Made by a program: the position numbers and the translations under genes
Assembly: GCA_045657205.1 (NCBI GenBank)
Contig: JAZOSS010000019.1
Span: 1-15,715, forward strand
Direction of reading: 5' to 3'
Length of the DNA: 15,715 bases
DNA from: RGIG7213 sp045657205
GTDB lineage: Bacteria; Bacillota; Clostridia; Oscillospirales; CAG-272
Part shown: in pieces, positions 7,178 through 13,790 of the stretch
Numbering within the stretch: the first letter of the stretch is position 1
Layout of the letters: each line of letters opens with the position of its first letter
Notes under the pieces: generated by a model
Database searches by the model: none
What the model was told of the DNA's origin: nothing
What the model saw: the letters and a program-made list of their open reading frames with translations, nothing else

Positions 7178-7888
7178 TTAATAAATTATTTTATACGGCT
7201 TAAAATTCAAGTGGTCTGCCGATACCATTTTATATGTAATACCGTTATATGTTATGTCAGACATTTCACGGTGTATGCCGTGGATGTGTCCGTAAAAGCA
7301 CAGCTTTACACCGTAACGCGATAAAGTATCCGTAATTTCATCGCATACGTACGAGCCGTAAACGGCGGGAAAATGCAAAAAAGCAACGAGAGGTTTGTCG
7401 GCTGACAGTTTTCTGCCTTCTTCAAGGCTTTGCTGTAAGCGCATATTTTCTCTGTTTACGATTTTCGTACTGTCGGCGTTTGATTCGGGAATTGTTTTTT
7501 CTCCTGTGTACCAGCCTCTTGAACCGCAGATGATGAAATCATCCGTTTCAAAAGCATTGTTTCTTAAAAATGAAAAATCAAGACCGTTTTCTTCGCAAAA
7601 CGAATTCATCTTTTTAACCGTATTCCACCAGTAGTCGTGGTTGCCTTCAAGAATGATTTTTTTTCCGGGCAGGGAATTGACGAATGCAAGATCTGGAAGA
7701 GCAGTTTTGAAATCCATTCCCCACGAAGTATCTCCTGCAAGAATAACGGTGTCACCGTCTGATATGTCACGTATCCAATTTTCCTTTAGTTTGTCTGTAT
7801 AGTTTGCCCATCTTCCTCCGAAAACCTCCATCGTTTTGGAGCTGTCACCGAAGGGCAGATGAAGGTCTGCTATAACGAATACTGCCAT
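7178..7888 (-). CDS. Calcineurin-like metallophosphoesterase (COG1768-type)
   Basis: A 236-residue single-domain phosphohydrolase that should use a two-metal centre. All five metal-binding blocks are present: DLH (Asp8, His10), GDTSWG (Asp53), GNHDYWW (Asn83, His84), LHFP (His172) and GHIHG (His201, His203). The WW after GNHD and the GDTSWG form match a small group of predicted bacterial phosphohydrolases whose substrate is unknown; I do not assign one. No signal peptide or membrane segment, so cytosolic. GAGG lies 5 to 6 bases before the ATG at 7888. It precedes tig on the same strand by 83 bases and is divergent from the DUF1540 gene, with 71 bases between start codons. Confidence 0.88.
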   Translation of the reverse strand: MAVFVIADLHLPFGDSSKTMEVFGGRWANYTDKLKENWIRDISDGDTVILAGDTSWGMDFKTALPDLAFVNSLPGKKIILEGNHDYWWNTVKKMNSFCEENGLDFSFLRNNAFETDDFIICGSRGWYTGEKTIPESNADSTKIVNRENMRLQQSLEEGRKLSADKPLVAFLHFPAVYGSYVCDEITDTLSRYGVKLCFYGHIHGIHREMSDITYNGITYKMVSADHLNFKPYKIIY

Positions 7889-7959
7889 ATAAACCTCGTT
7901 TGAATAAAAATAATAAAATTGTGCATACTTACATCAGAAACAAGAAAGGAGACGGTAAA

Positions 7960-8151
7960 ATGTCAATGTTTACGGAAGATAACAACAGATCCCACAAGCA
8001 TATAAAGGGAATAGGTTGTGACGTCAAGAACTGTGTTTACCACGACGGCGAATGTTACTGCACGGCGGATAAAGTGTCAATAGGCCCTTCGTACGCTACG
8101 TCGTCTGCCGATACTGCATGCGCTACCTTTAAAGAAAAATCATTCAGCTGA
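7960..8151 (+). CDS. Small DUF1540 cysteine-rich protein
   Basis: A 63-residue protein with the DUF1540 pattern: Cys20, Cys25, Cys32, Cys34 and Cys54, in GCDVKNCVYHDGECYCTA followed by IGPSYATSSADTACATF. The family is common in Clostridia and Bacilli; the cysteine spacing suggests metal binding, but no function is established that I can name. Most of the protein is this single domain. The start is the ATG at 7960, with AAAGGAG 8 bases upstream; a TTG at 7900 in the same frame lacks such a site. A weak promoter may be TTGAAT (7900-7905) and CATACT (7924-7929), 18 bases apart. Its last 12 bases overlap the end of murC on the other strand. Confidence 0.88.
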   Translation: MSMFTEDNNRSHKHIKGIGCDVKNCVYHDGECYCTADKVSIGPSYATSSADTACATFKEKSFS

Positions 8152-9540
8152 CGGTAATAAGTCGATCACGCGGTTGACGTCGCCCGCCCCCATAACGATG
8201 ATGGTGTCGTTCGGGGCGGCTGTTTTTTTGATGTATTCGGCAATTTTATCAAATCCGCCGACGTATTTTCCGCAGGGTATGCTGTCAGACAGAAGCTGTG
8301 CCGACATACCGAGGGTGTCTGTTTCACGCGCGGGGTAGATATCGGCAATTACCGCCTCGTCACAGCTTGAAAGGGAGGATACGAAATCGTCAAACAATGC
8401 CTTTGTTCTTGAATAAGTATGGGATTGAAAAACGACACGAAGACGTCCTGTGCATATTTTTCTTGCCGCAGAGAGGGTTGCCGTGATCTCCGTCGGGTGA
8501 TGTGCGTAATCGTCGTATATTTCGGCACCGTTTACGCTCGTTCTGTATTCAAATCTGCGTTTTATTCCCGTGAAGGAGGAGGCACCGCGGGCAAATACCT
8601 CTCCGTTGGTTATTCCGCAGGCGAAGGCGACACCTGCGCCTGCCAAAGTGTTGTAGACGTTGTGCATACCGAAAACGGAGAGCTTTACGTGGGAGTAAAA
8701 ACCATTGTCAAAATAAATGTCAAATTCGGGGTGACCGTTTGAAAAAATGATATTTTTTGCGGTTATGCGCGCTTCGGGGCAGTCGATGCCGTAGGAATAA
8801 AGCTCGCCTTTATAATCTTCGGATGCTTTTTTTGCACCGGGCGAGTCGAAGTTTACACACGCCGCGCCGCCCTCGGAATGAGAAAGATATTTTTTGAACG
8901 ACTCAATGTAAACGTCGAAATTTTCAAAATAGTCCGCGTGGTCGAATTCAGCGTTCAGAACGACGGCGATCGTTGGGAAGAACGAGAGAAAAGAATCCTT
9001 GTATTCGCAAGCTTCAAACACTATTCTGTCGCCTGCACCGATGTGATACTGTGAATTTATTTTCGGAATGACCGCTCCGTTCATCACGGTCGGATCAAGC
9101 CCTGCTGTGTTTAAAATGCTGTATATCATGGCAGTTGCCGTGCTTTTGCCGTGAGTGCCTGCAACGCCTATGGAATTACCGTATTCGGAGATTATATATC
9201 CCAAAAAATCGGAACGGTATATCATAAAATAATTATGCGTTGCAGCGTAATAATATTCGGGATTATCAGCGTGTATCGCGGCATTGTAAATGACAACGGA
9301 GTAATTTTTGATGTTTTTTACCTCGTGACCTTCCTGAACTTCGATGCCCGCCTTTTCAAGAGAGTCTGTCACTTCCGACAAAGTTCTGTCGCTTCCTGCT
9401 GTTTTTATTCTGCTTGAATTTGTTATTATTGCCAGTGAAGACATTGATACACCGCCGATACCAATAAAATAGACATTCTTTTCTTCAGCTAATATTTCCC
9501 TTATTTCGTTTGGTGAGTAATATTTACGTTCGTTTTTCAT
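8140..9540 (-). CDS. murC: MurC, UDP-N-acetylmuramate--L-alanine ligase
   Basis: A 466-residue cytosolic ATP-dependent ligase that adds the first amino acid, L-Ala, to UDP-MurNAc in peptidoglycan precursor synthesis. The N-terminal UDP-binding domain has VYFIGIGGVSMSSLA (23-37). The central ATPase domain has the P-loop GVAGTHGKST (125-134), and the conserved NAEFDHADYF; the C-terminal domain opens with EIYDDYAHHPTEI. The usual third residue after Lys in the P-loop is Thr-Thr; here it is Ser-Thr. The start at 9540 has AAGGAA about 8 bases upstream; a TTG at 9579 would extend it by 13 residues but has no ribosome binding site. It is outside any division/cell-wall cluster in this window. The relative Mpl was considered; the GIGGVSMSSLA start favours MurC. 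Confidence 0.95.
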   Translation of the reverse strand: MKNERKYYSPNEIREILAEEKNVYFIGIGGVSMSSLAIITNSSRIKTAGSDRTLSEVTDSLEKAGIEVQEGHEVKNIKNYSVVIYNAAIHADNPEYYYAATHNYFMIYRSDFLGYIISEYGNSIGVAGTHGKSTATAMIYSILNTAGLDPTVMNGAVIPKINSQYHIGAGDRIVFEACEYKDSFLSFFPTIAVVLNAEFDHADYFENFDVYIESFKKYLSHSEGGAACVNFDSPGAKKASEDYKGELYSYGIDCPEARITAKNIIFSNGHPEFDIYFDNGFYSHVKLSVFGMHNVYNTLAGAGVAFACGITNGEVFARGASSFTGIKRRFEYRTSVNGAEIYDDYAHHPTEITATLSAARKICTGRLRVVFQSHTYSRTKALFDDFVSSLSSCDEAVIADIYPARETDTLGMSAQLLSDSIPCGKYVGGFDKIAEYIKKTAAPNDTIIVMGAGDVNRVIDLLPSAE

Positions 9541-9621
9541 CAATGGGTTTCCTTTCGGTGTAATAATTGTCGTGTTCAAAAAAAATTATTTAATTAGTGC
9601 GAAATGGTTAAAAAAATATAA

Positions 9622-9627
9622 ATTATA
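9622..9627 (-). promoter_or_regulatory. Possible -10 box for murC
   Basis: TATAAT on the minus strand about 80 bases upstream of the murC start, in a very AT-rich stretch. No convincing -35 box lies 16-18 bases upstream, so the call is weak. The whole 9541-9740 gap is AT-rich and holds the divergent start signals of murC and spoVG and no gene. Confidence 0.3.
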
Positions 9628-9664
9628 AGTACATTAACAATTCAGAAAAATTGTCTATTAATTT

Positions 9665-9693
9665 ACAAGATTTTTGTCTAAAATTTAGAATAT
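9665..9693 (+). promoter_or_regulatory. Sigma-H-like promoter upstream of spoVG
   Basis: ACAAGATTT (9665-9673), 11 bases, then TTAGAATAT (9685-9693). Against the Bacillus sigma-H pattern RNAGGAWWW-N11/12-RNNGAATWW this fails only at one G of the -35 part and the leading R of the -10 part. Bacillus subtilis spoVG is transcribed by sigma-H, which makes the match worth recording, but the stretch is AT-rich and chance matches are likely. Confidence 0.35.
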
Positions 9694-9701
9694 CATAATA
9701 T
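9674..9701 (+). promoter_or_regulatory. Alternative sigma-A-type promoter for spoVG
   Basis: TTGTCT (9674-9679), a 16-base spacer and TAATAT (9696-9701). It overlaps the sigma-H-like site, so at most one may be in use at a time. A further candidate -10, TATACA (9708-9713), has TTAGAA (9685-9690) 17 bases before it. Confidence 0.4.
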
Positions 9702-9724
9702 AAATGGTATACAATTAAGTAAAC

Positions 9725-9763
9725 GGAAGAGGTGACTGTGATGAATAATTATTCACCGCTTCC
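9725..9763 (+). promoter_or_regulatory. Leader hairpin sequestering the leader-ORF ribosome binding site
   Basis: GGAAG-A-GGTGA (9725-9735) pairs with TCACC-G-CTTCC (9753-9763): two 5-bp helices across one A-G mismatch, with a 17-base loop that contains the ATG of the leader ORF. The GAGGTGA ribosome binding site is inside the 5' arm. There is no T-run after it, so it is not a terminator; a translational switch is the more natural reading. Confidence 0.55.
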
Positions 9764-9791
9764 ACTACACAGAGAGGAAGAACAGCCATGA
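9741..9791 (+). CDS. 16-codon leader ORF translationally coupled to spoVG
   Basis: The ORF reads MNNYSPLPLHREEEQP and stops. It has a very good ribosome binding site, GAGGTGA (9729-9735), 5 bases before the ATG, and its TGA stop overlaps the spoVG ATG in the sequence ATGA. The codons for Arg-Glu-Glu-Glu are also the ribosome binding site of spoVG (AGAGGAAG at 9773-9780), so ribosomes reading the leader would cover and then free that site. The peptide resembles nothing I know, and it could act only in cis. No run of one amino acid that would suggest classic attenuation is seen. That it is translated is inference from signal quality and the exact coupling. Confidence 0.55.
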   Translation: MNNYSPLPLHREEEQP

Positions 9792-10072
9792 TTATTTCGG
9801 ATATCAAAATCAGAAAAATCTTTGAAGACGGTCCTATGAAAGCGATCGTTTCGGTCACGTTTGACGGTCAGCTTGCAGTACACGACATAAAAGTTATTGA
9901 TGCAAGCGGTAAGAAGTTTATCGTGATGCCCAGCAGAAAAAACCCGGATAACACGTTTCGCGATATCGTGCATCCCATCAATTCTGAATTCCGCAAGACT
10001 ATAGAAGAGTCTGTGCTTGAAGTTTACGAAGCACAGAAGGAAATATACCTTGCAGAAAACGCAGAGGTTTAA
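9788..10072 (+). CDS. spoVG: SpoVG, septation/sporulation RNA- and DNA-binding regulator
   Basis: A 94-residue protein matching SpoVG along its length: ISDIKIRKI at the start, MKAIVSVTFDGQLAVHDIKVID (17-38), MPSRK (47-51) and FRDIVHPINSEFR (57-69). SpoVG is a small dimeric nucleic-acid-binding protein; in Bacillus it affects sporulation and septation, and in Staphylococcus, Listeria and Borrelia it controls surface and virulence genes, partly through RNA. GAGGAAG lies about 7-8 bases before the ATG at 9788, within a coupled leader ORF. It stands alone as a transcription unit, bounded by its own promoter region and a strong terminator. In Bacillus the gene precedes glmU (gcaD); that link is missing here. 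Confidence 0.95.
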   Translation: MIISDIKIRKIFEDGPMKAIVSVTFDGQLAVHDIKVIDASGKKFIVMPSRKNPDNTFRDIVHPINSEFRKTIEESVLEVYEAQKEIYLAENAEV

Positions 10073-10083
10073 TTCTGTATAAT

Positions 10084-10121
10084 ACCTCACACTCGAAAGA
10101 GTGTGAGGTTATTTTTTATTT
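10084..10121 (+). terminator. Strong intrinsic terminator of spoVG
   Basis: ACCTCACACTC (10084-10094) pairs perfectly with GAGTGTGAGGT (10099-10109) across a GAAA tetraloop, followed by TATTTTTTATTT. It lies 11 bases after the spoVG stop. The T-rich tail includes the stop codon and last codons of the convergent glycosyltransferase gene. Confidence 0.95.
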
Positions 10122-10865
10122 CTTTTTGTTTTTTTGTTTGACTCTGCGCTTTATCTTAGTCAGATCACCGAGCATTTTGAAGGTATCCGAAAGTACGTTT
10201 ACCTTTGATTCACGGTGATTTATTATTTTTACAGGCAGCTCACCTATGAGCATACCCTTCGTTTTTGCCGTGAGCAAAGCTTCAAAGTCAAATGCAAAAC
10301 CATCCGTTTCACATTCGGAGAATATCGTCTTTGCATCAGCTCCTCTGAAGCCTTTCATTCCGCACTGCGAGTCGGAGAGATTGAATCCGGCTGTAATGCA
10401 GAGAACTTTTATGTATATCTTTGACGCTATGCGGCGAAGAAGCGTGTATCCTTCGTAGCCGTCTTTTGTCAGATTTCTTGAACCTACCACAACGGATGTC
10501 GGCTTCTTTCCATCAACGGTTTTTTTATTATCAGCTTCAAAAAAGTCGTAAACGTCCTTTATGACACCCGTGCCGTATGCAAGATCGCAGTCGGTAAACA
10601 TTGCAATGTCACCTGTGGAAGCAAGCATACCCGTTCTTACGGCACAGCCCTTTCCTTTATTGTTTTCGTAACGAACAAGGCGTACACGTGGGTCTTCCTT
10701 TGCTCTTTTTGCTACAGCTTCCGAACAGCCGTCGATTGAACCGTCGTCAACGAACATAAGTTCAAAATCTTCAAATGTTTCTTTCATATACATATGAAAT
10801 GTGTTGAGTGAATCCTCTATGATCGAGGATTCATTGTACATAGGTATAATTACCGAAATTTTCAT
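10116..10865 (-). CDS. Family 2 glycosyltransferase, DPM1/dolichyl-phosphate-glucosyltransferase-like
   Basis: A 249-residue GT-A enzyme that should move a sugar from a nucleotide donor, in this subgroup typically to a polyprenyl phosphate at the inner face of the membrane. Visible motifs: VIIPMYNE (5-12), FVDDGS (38-43), NKGKGCAVRTGM (69-80), the metal-binding DCD in TDCDLAYG (91-98), VVVGSRN, and SQCGMKGF. No transmembrane helix follows, unlike GtrB-type relatives; the end is a basic tail (KIKRRVKQKNKKK) that could favour the membrane surface. AAGGA overlapping the sortase stop codon precedes the ATG at 10865. It is 13 bases behind the sortase gene, so the two are probably one operon and may modify the same surface structure; donor and acceptor are unknown. 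Confidence 0.9.
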   Translation of the reverse strand: MKISVIIPMYNESSIIEDSLNTFHMYMKETFEDFELMFVDDGSIDGCSEAVAKRAKEDPRVRLVRYENNKGKGCAVRTGMLASTGDIAMFTDCDLAYGTGVIKDVYDFFEADNKKTVDGKKPTSVVVGSRNLTKDGYEGYTLLRRIASKIYIKVLCITAGFNLSDSQCGMKGFRGADAKTIFSECETDGFAFDFEALLTAKTKGMLIGELPVKIINHRESKVNVLSDTFKMLGDLTKIKRRVKQKNKKK

Positions 10866-10878
10866 TTTTTAAACATCC

Positions 10879-11886
10879 TTAGTTTGATACTGCGATAAGT
10901 TTTGCGTGGATTGCCCAACGCTTGTTATCTCTCTGTGTTGTGCATGTGGAAAGTGTCAGAAGCATATCATCTTCGGTGAAAGTGACGTCCTTGCGGAAAA
11001 GAGAAAGGGAGGCGCATTTTTCTACAAAAGAAAGATAATCCGAGCTTCCGTAAAAGTGTGTTCTGATATAATTGTAGTTCGCCGTGGTATTGTAGATCGA
11101 AAAAACTTCAAACGTATATATACCGTCAAGTGTTGTTATCGTGACCTGTCTGTTGTTGAATACGTCTTCCTTCGTGAAATGGATGAGCTGTGCGAACATC
11201 GTGTTCGTAGTAGTCATATTGTGCCCGTAAACGATAAGTGCTTTGTTGTCTTCAAGCTTCGGTTTTGTCCTTCCGTCGGCAAAAATCGAGCCGTGGCTGT
11301 TAGTTTTTTTGTTTGGCGAATGAGTCAGGTAGTAACTGTTGTCACCGCTGAACATTATCGGGTAATCTATGTTTGTGTTTTCAACGGTTATCCAACCCCA
11401 GACGTCGGGATTCTGACGTTTCATATCGAGTATCTTTGAGCGCATACGCTGAAATTCTTCGTTGTAAATGCCCTCGGAATATTCAACATCAATCACCTCG
11501 CCTGCTAAAGTACGTGAAAATTCAAGCGTTTCTACGTTTGCTTTGTTGGGAGGGGAAACGGTTACGGATGAAAGCATTGCATCACCGTAAAAGACCTCGT
11601 TGAATTTTTCGTTTTCTTTGCTTGTCTGTGCGTATGAAAGAAAGTAAAGCACAAGTGCTGCAAAACTGCACAAAAAAATGAGAGAGCTTGCTGTAAGCAG
11701 TGCATATCTGACAGCTCCCAGCAAAAGTCTGGACGTGCTTTTCTGAACTTTCGCACCTTCCGAAAGCTTGATATCACGGGGGCGTATACGTTCGATCGAA
11801 CGTATGAGGGGAGTTTTTTCGTTTTCGCCCAATTGTTTAAATACCTTGCTTTTAGTACTGCGCCCGTTTTTTGTTCTTTTGAACAT
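10879..11886 (-). CDS. srtB: Class B-type sortase, membrane-anchored transpeptidase
   Basis: A 335-residue sortase, which would cleave a sorting motif on secreted proteins and attach them to the cell wall or to each other. A basic cytoplasmic N-terminus of about 60 residues comes before one membrane helix (about 61-85). The extracellular domain has NPDVWGWITVENTNIDYPIM (159-178), the catalytic His222 in YGHNM, Cys315 in LTLSTC and Arg323 in KRWAIHAKL. The NPDVWGWI block and the Ser-Thr-Cys motif point to class B or a B-like clostridial branch. The N-terminal tail is longer than in Staphylococcus SrtB. AGGAG lies 5 bases before the ATG at 11886. No protein with a sorting signal is encoded in the window, so the substrate is unknown. 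Confidence 0.92.
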   Translation of the reverse strand: MFKRTKNGRSTKSKVFKQLGENEKTPLIRSIERIRPRDIKLSEGAKVQKSTSRLLLGAVRYALLTASSLIFLCSFAALVLYFLSYAQTSKENEKFNEVFYGDAMLSSVTVSPPNKANVETLEFSRTLAGEVIDVEYSEGIYNEEFQRMRSKILDMKRQNPDVWGWITVENTNIDYPIMFSGDNSYYLTHSPNKKTNSHGSIFADGRTKPKLEDNKALIVYGHNMTTTNTMFAQLIHFTKEDVFNNRQVTITTLDGIYTFEVFSIYNTTANYNYIRTHFYGSSDYLSFVEKCASLSLFRKDVTFTEDDMLLTLSTCTTQRDNKRWAIHAKLIAVSN

Positions 11887-11918
11887 ATCTGCTCCTTTCG
11901 ATATTACCGTTAAAAGCT

Positions 11919-11947
11919 ATTATATGTGCAGAAAGTTAAAATAACAA
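11919..11947 (-). promoter_or_regulatory. Sigma-A-type promoter of the sortase-glycosyltransferase operon
   Basis: On the minus strand TTGTTA (11947-11942), a 17-base spacer and TATAAT (11924-11919), about 33 bases upstream of the sortase start. The remaining sequence up to the next terminator (11948-12009) is AT-rich and holds nothing else I can name. Confidence 0.65.
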
Positions 11948-12009
11948 GTGAAAATTATTATTTTTTTATTTTGTAACATAATATTTACACTTTGAAGTGG
12001 TTTTAACGA

Positions 12010-12051
12010 AAACAGGCATAAGCCGCAGCTTTTGACGGCTTGTGCCTGTTT
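12010..12051 (-). terminator. Intrinsic terminator after the ACT-UPF0210 unit
   Basis: A 16-bp stem (AAACAGGCATAAGCCG at 12010-12025 with CGGCTTGTGCCTGTTT at 12036-12051, one G-T wobble) and a 10-base loop. On the minus strand it begins 5 bases after the UPF0210 stop and ends in TTTTCGTT, a short but usable T-run. Confidence 0.8.
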
Positions 12052-12056
12052 GAATG

Positions 12057-13415
12057 TCAGTTTTTAAGGCTGTGTATCGGGGCGGGGACTCGTCCGCCTC
12101 TTGCGATAAATTCAGCGCAGGATTTATTGTTTACGCTCATAATGGGGGCGTATCCGAGCAGACCGCCGAAGGATACGGACTCACCGACGGATTTTCCGTA
12201 CGCCGGGATAAGTCTTACCGCCGTCGTCTTCGTGTTTGCTACACCTATTGATATTTCATCTGCAATTATTCCGCATATGATATCGGCAGGTGTGTCACCG
12301 GGGATCGCGATCATATCAAGACCGACGGAGCATACGGCTGTCATCGACTCAAGCTTTTCAAGCGAGAGCGCGCCCGATTCTGCCGCAGCTATCATTCCCG
12401 CATCTTCGGATACGGGGATAAATGCTCCGGAAAGTCCGCCGACGTGAGATGATGCCATAACGCCGCCTTTTTTGACAGCATCGTTAAGAAGAGCAAGGGC
12501 TGCCACCGTTCCGTGTGCACCACACTGCTCAAGTCCCATATTTTCAAGGATATACGCAACCGAGTCACCTACAGCAGGTGTCGGAGCAAGTGAAAGGTCA
12601 ACTATGCCGAACGGTACGCCGAGTCTTGAAGACGCTTCGTGAGCCACGAGCTGTCCCATTCTCGTTATCTTGAATGCCGTCTTCTTTATTATTTCCGCGA
12701 GCGATGAAAGATCGCAGTTACCTGCACGCTTTATAGCCGAGCTTACGACACCGGGACCCGAAACGCCTACGTTTATGACAGTTTCCGCTTCGCCTATACC
12801 GTGAAAAGCTCCCGCCATAAAGGGGTTGTCCTGCGGTACGTTTGCAAAAACAACGAGCTTTGCACAGCCGATAGATTGTTCATCACGTGTAAGATACGCT
12901 GTTTTGAGTATAGTGTCACCCATCATGGCGATAGCATCCATGTTTATACCTGCTTTGGTAGATGCCACGTTTACGGATGAGCATACGAGCTTCGTCTGCG
13001 AAAGTGCATCGGGTATTGCTTTTATAAGATTGAGCGCGTTGTCCGTAAAGCCTTTTTCAACGAGCGCACCGAAACCGCCTATGAAGTTTATACCGAGGGT
13101 ATTTGCCGCACGGTCGAGCGTTTGTGCTATTTTTATGTAGTCATCGGAGGAGTGCTTGCCGCCGATGAGCGATACGGGAGTTACGGAAACACGCTTGTTG
13201 ATTATCGGTATACCGTACTGTTTTTCTATATCCTCGCCGACGGGCACGAGCTTTTCGGCACGCGTTGTCAGCTTATCGTATATTCTGTCGCAAAGGACGT
13301 TTATATCGTCGCTTGCGCAGTCAAGCAGAGAAATACCCATCGTCACCGTTCTGATGTCGAGGTTTTCCTCTTTTATCATATTTATCGTTTCTAAAATATC
13401 GTTAAGATTTATCAT
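12057..13415 (-). CDS. UPF0210 (DUF711, PFL family) protein of unknown function
   Basis: A 452-residue protein matching the UPF0210/DUF711 family over its full usual length: NIRTVTMGISL-type start (DIRTVTMGISLLDC, 20-33), SVTPVSLI, GGFGALVEKGFT, SSVNVASTKAGINMDA, VGVSGPGVV, and DLSLAPTPAVGDSVA. Known structures put the family in the same fold group as pyruvate formate-lyase, hence the name, but no glycyl-radical motif is seen and the C-terminus ends in ARGGRVPAPIHSLKN; its reaction is unknown. The ribosome binding site GAGG overlaps the stop codon of the ACT gene 9 bases upstream, so the two are co-translated. The constant pairing of these two families suggests that the ACT protein senses a ligand for it. 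Confidence 0.93.
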   Translation of the reverse strand: MINLNDILETINMIKEENLDIRTVTMGISLLDCASDDINVLCDRIYDKLTTRAEKLVPVGEDIEKQYGIPIINKRVSVTPVSLIGGKHSSDDYIKIAQTLDRAANTLGINFIGGFGALVEKGFTDNALNLIKAIPDALSQTKLVCSSVNVASTKAGINMDAIAMMGDTILKTAYLTRDEQSIGCAKLVVFANVPQDNPFMAGAFHGIGEAETVINVGVSGPGVVSSAIKRAGNCDLSSLAEIIKKTAFKITRMGQLVAHEASSRLGVPFGIVDLSLAPTPAVGDSVAYILENMGLEQCGAHGTVAALALLNDAVKKGGVMASSHVGGLSGAFIPVSEDAGMIAAAESGALSLEKLESMTAVCSVGLDMIAIPGDTPADIICGIIADEISIGVANTKTTAVRLIPAYGKSVGESVSFGGLLGYAPIMSVNNKSCAEFIARGGRVPAPIHSLKN

Positions 13416-13424
13416 TTCAGTGCC

Positions 13425-13694
13425 TCATATCCTGTGCATTGAATTAAAAATATCCTCGTGCATGGTGCGTATTTCGAGGGCTCTTTCTTTTCCTATGGCG
13501 TCGAGCTTGTCTACGAGAGCATTGAACGGGATGTTCAGATTGTCTATATCAACGACCATTACCATAGCGAAATAATCTTTGATTACGCTTTGAGTGATAT
13601 CCTCAATGTTTGCGCCAACTTCAGCGCATGCAGTGCTTACTACTGCTATAATTCCCACACTGTCGTGTCCGACGACTGTTATAACGGCTTTCAT
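13425..13694 (-). CDS. UPF0237 ACT-domain regulatory protein
   Basis: An 89-residue protein that is essentially one ACT domain: MKAVITVVGHDSVGIIA (1-17), CAEVGANIEDITQSV (23-37) and FAMVMVVDI. ACT domains bind small ligands, usually amino acids, at dimer interfaces. The start is the ATG at 13694, with GGAG 8 bases upstream; an in-frame ATG 30 bases earlier falls near the transcription start. It is the first gene of a two-gene unit with UPF0210, an arrangement known from many Firmicutes. Ligand and regulated activity are unknown. Confidence 0.93.
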   Translation of the reverse strand: MKAVITVVGHDSVGIIAVVSTACAEVGANIEDITQSVIKDYFAMVMVVDIDNLNIPFNALVDKLDAIGKERALEIRTMHEDIFNSMHRI

Positions 13695-13729
13695 ATTTTT
13701 TTCTCCAATCATATTTTTTGACAATTTAT

Positions 13730-13758
13730 ATTATAACATAACACACGCAGGATTTCAA
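13730..13758 (-). promoter_or_regulatory. Sigma-A-type promoter of the ACT-UPF0210 unit
   Basis: On the minus strand TTGAAA (13758-13753), a 17-base spacer and a full TATAAT (13735-13730), about 36 bases before the ACT gene start. Confidence 0.75.
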
Positions 13759-13790
13759 GGGGGAAAGTGCAGCAAGCGGTAAAATATATT

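Noticed and set aside
9541..9579. TTG start that would extend MurC by 13 residues
   Set aside because: No ribosome binding site precedes it, while AAGGAA precedes the ATG at 9540; the extra residues do not look like MurC.
9651..9680. Direct repeat TTGTCTA at 9651 and 9674
   Set aside because: Seven bases in very AT-rich DNA with a 23-base period; one copy is already explained as a -35 box, and no third copy is present.
13300..13415. UPF0210 as a glycyl-radical enzyme because of its PFL name
   Set aside because: No RVxGY-type glycyl-radical motif is present at the C-terminus and no activase gene lies nearby; the name reflects fold similarity only.
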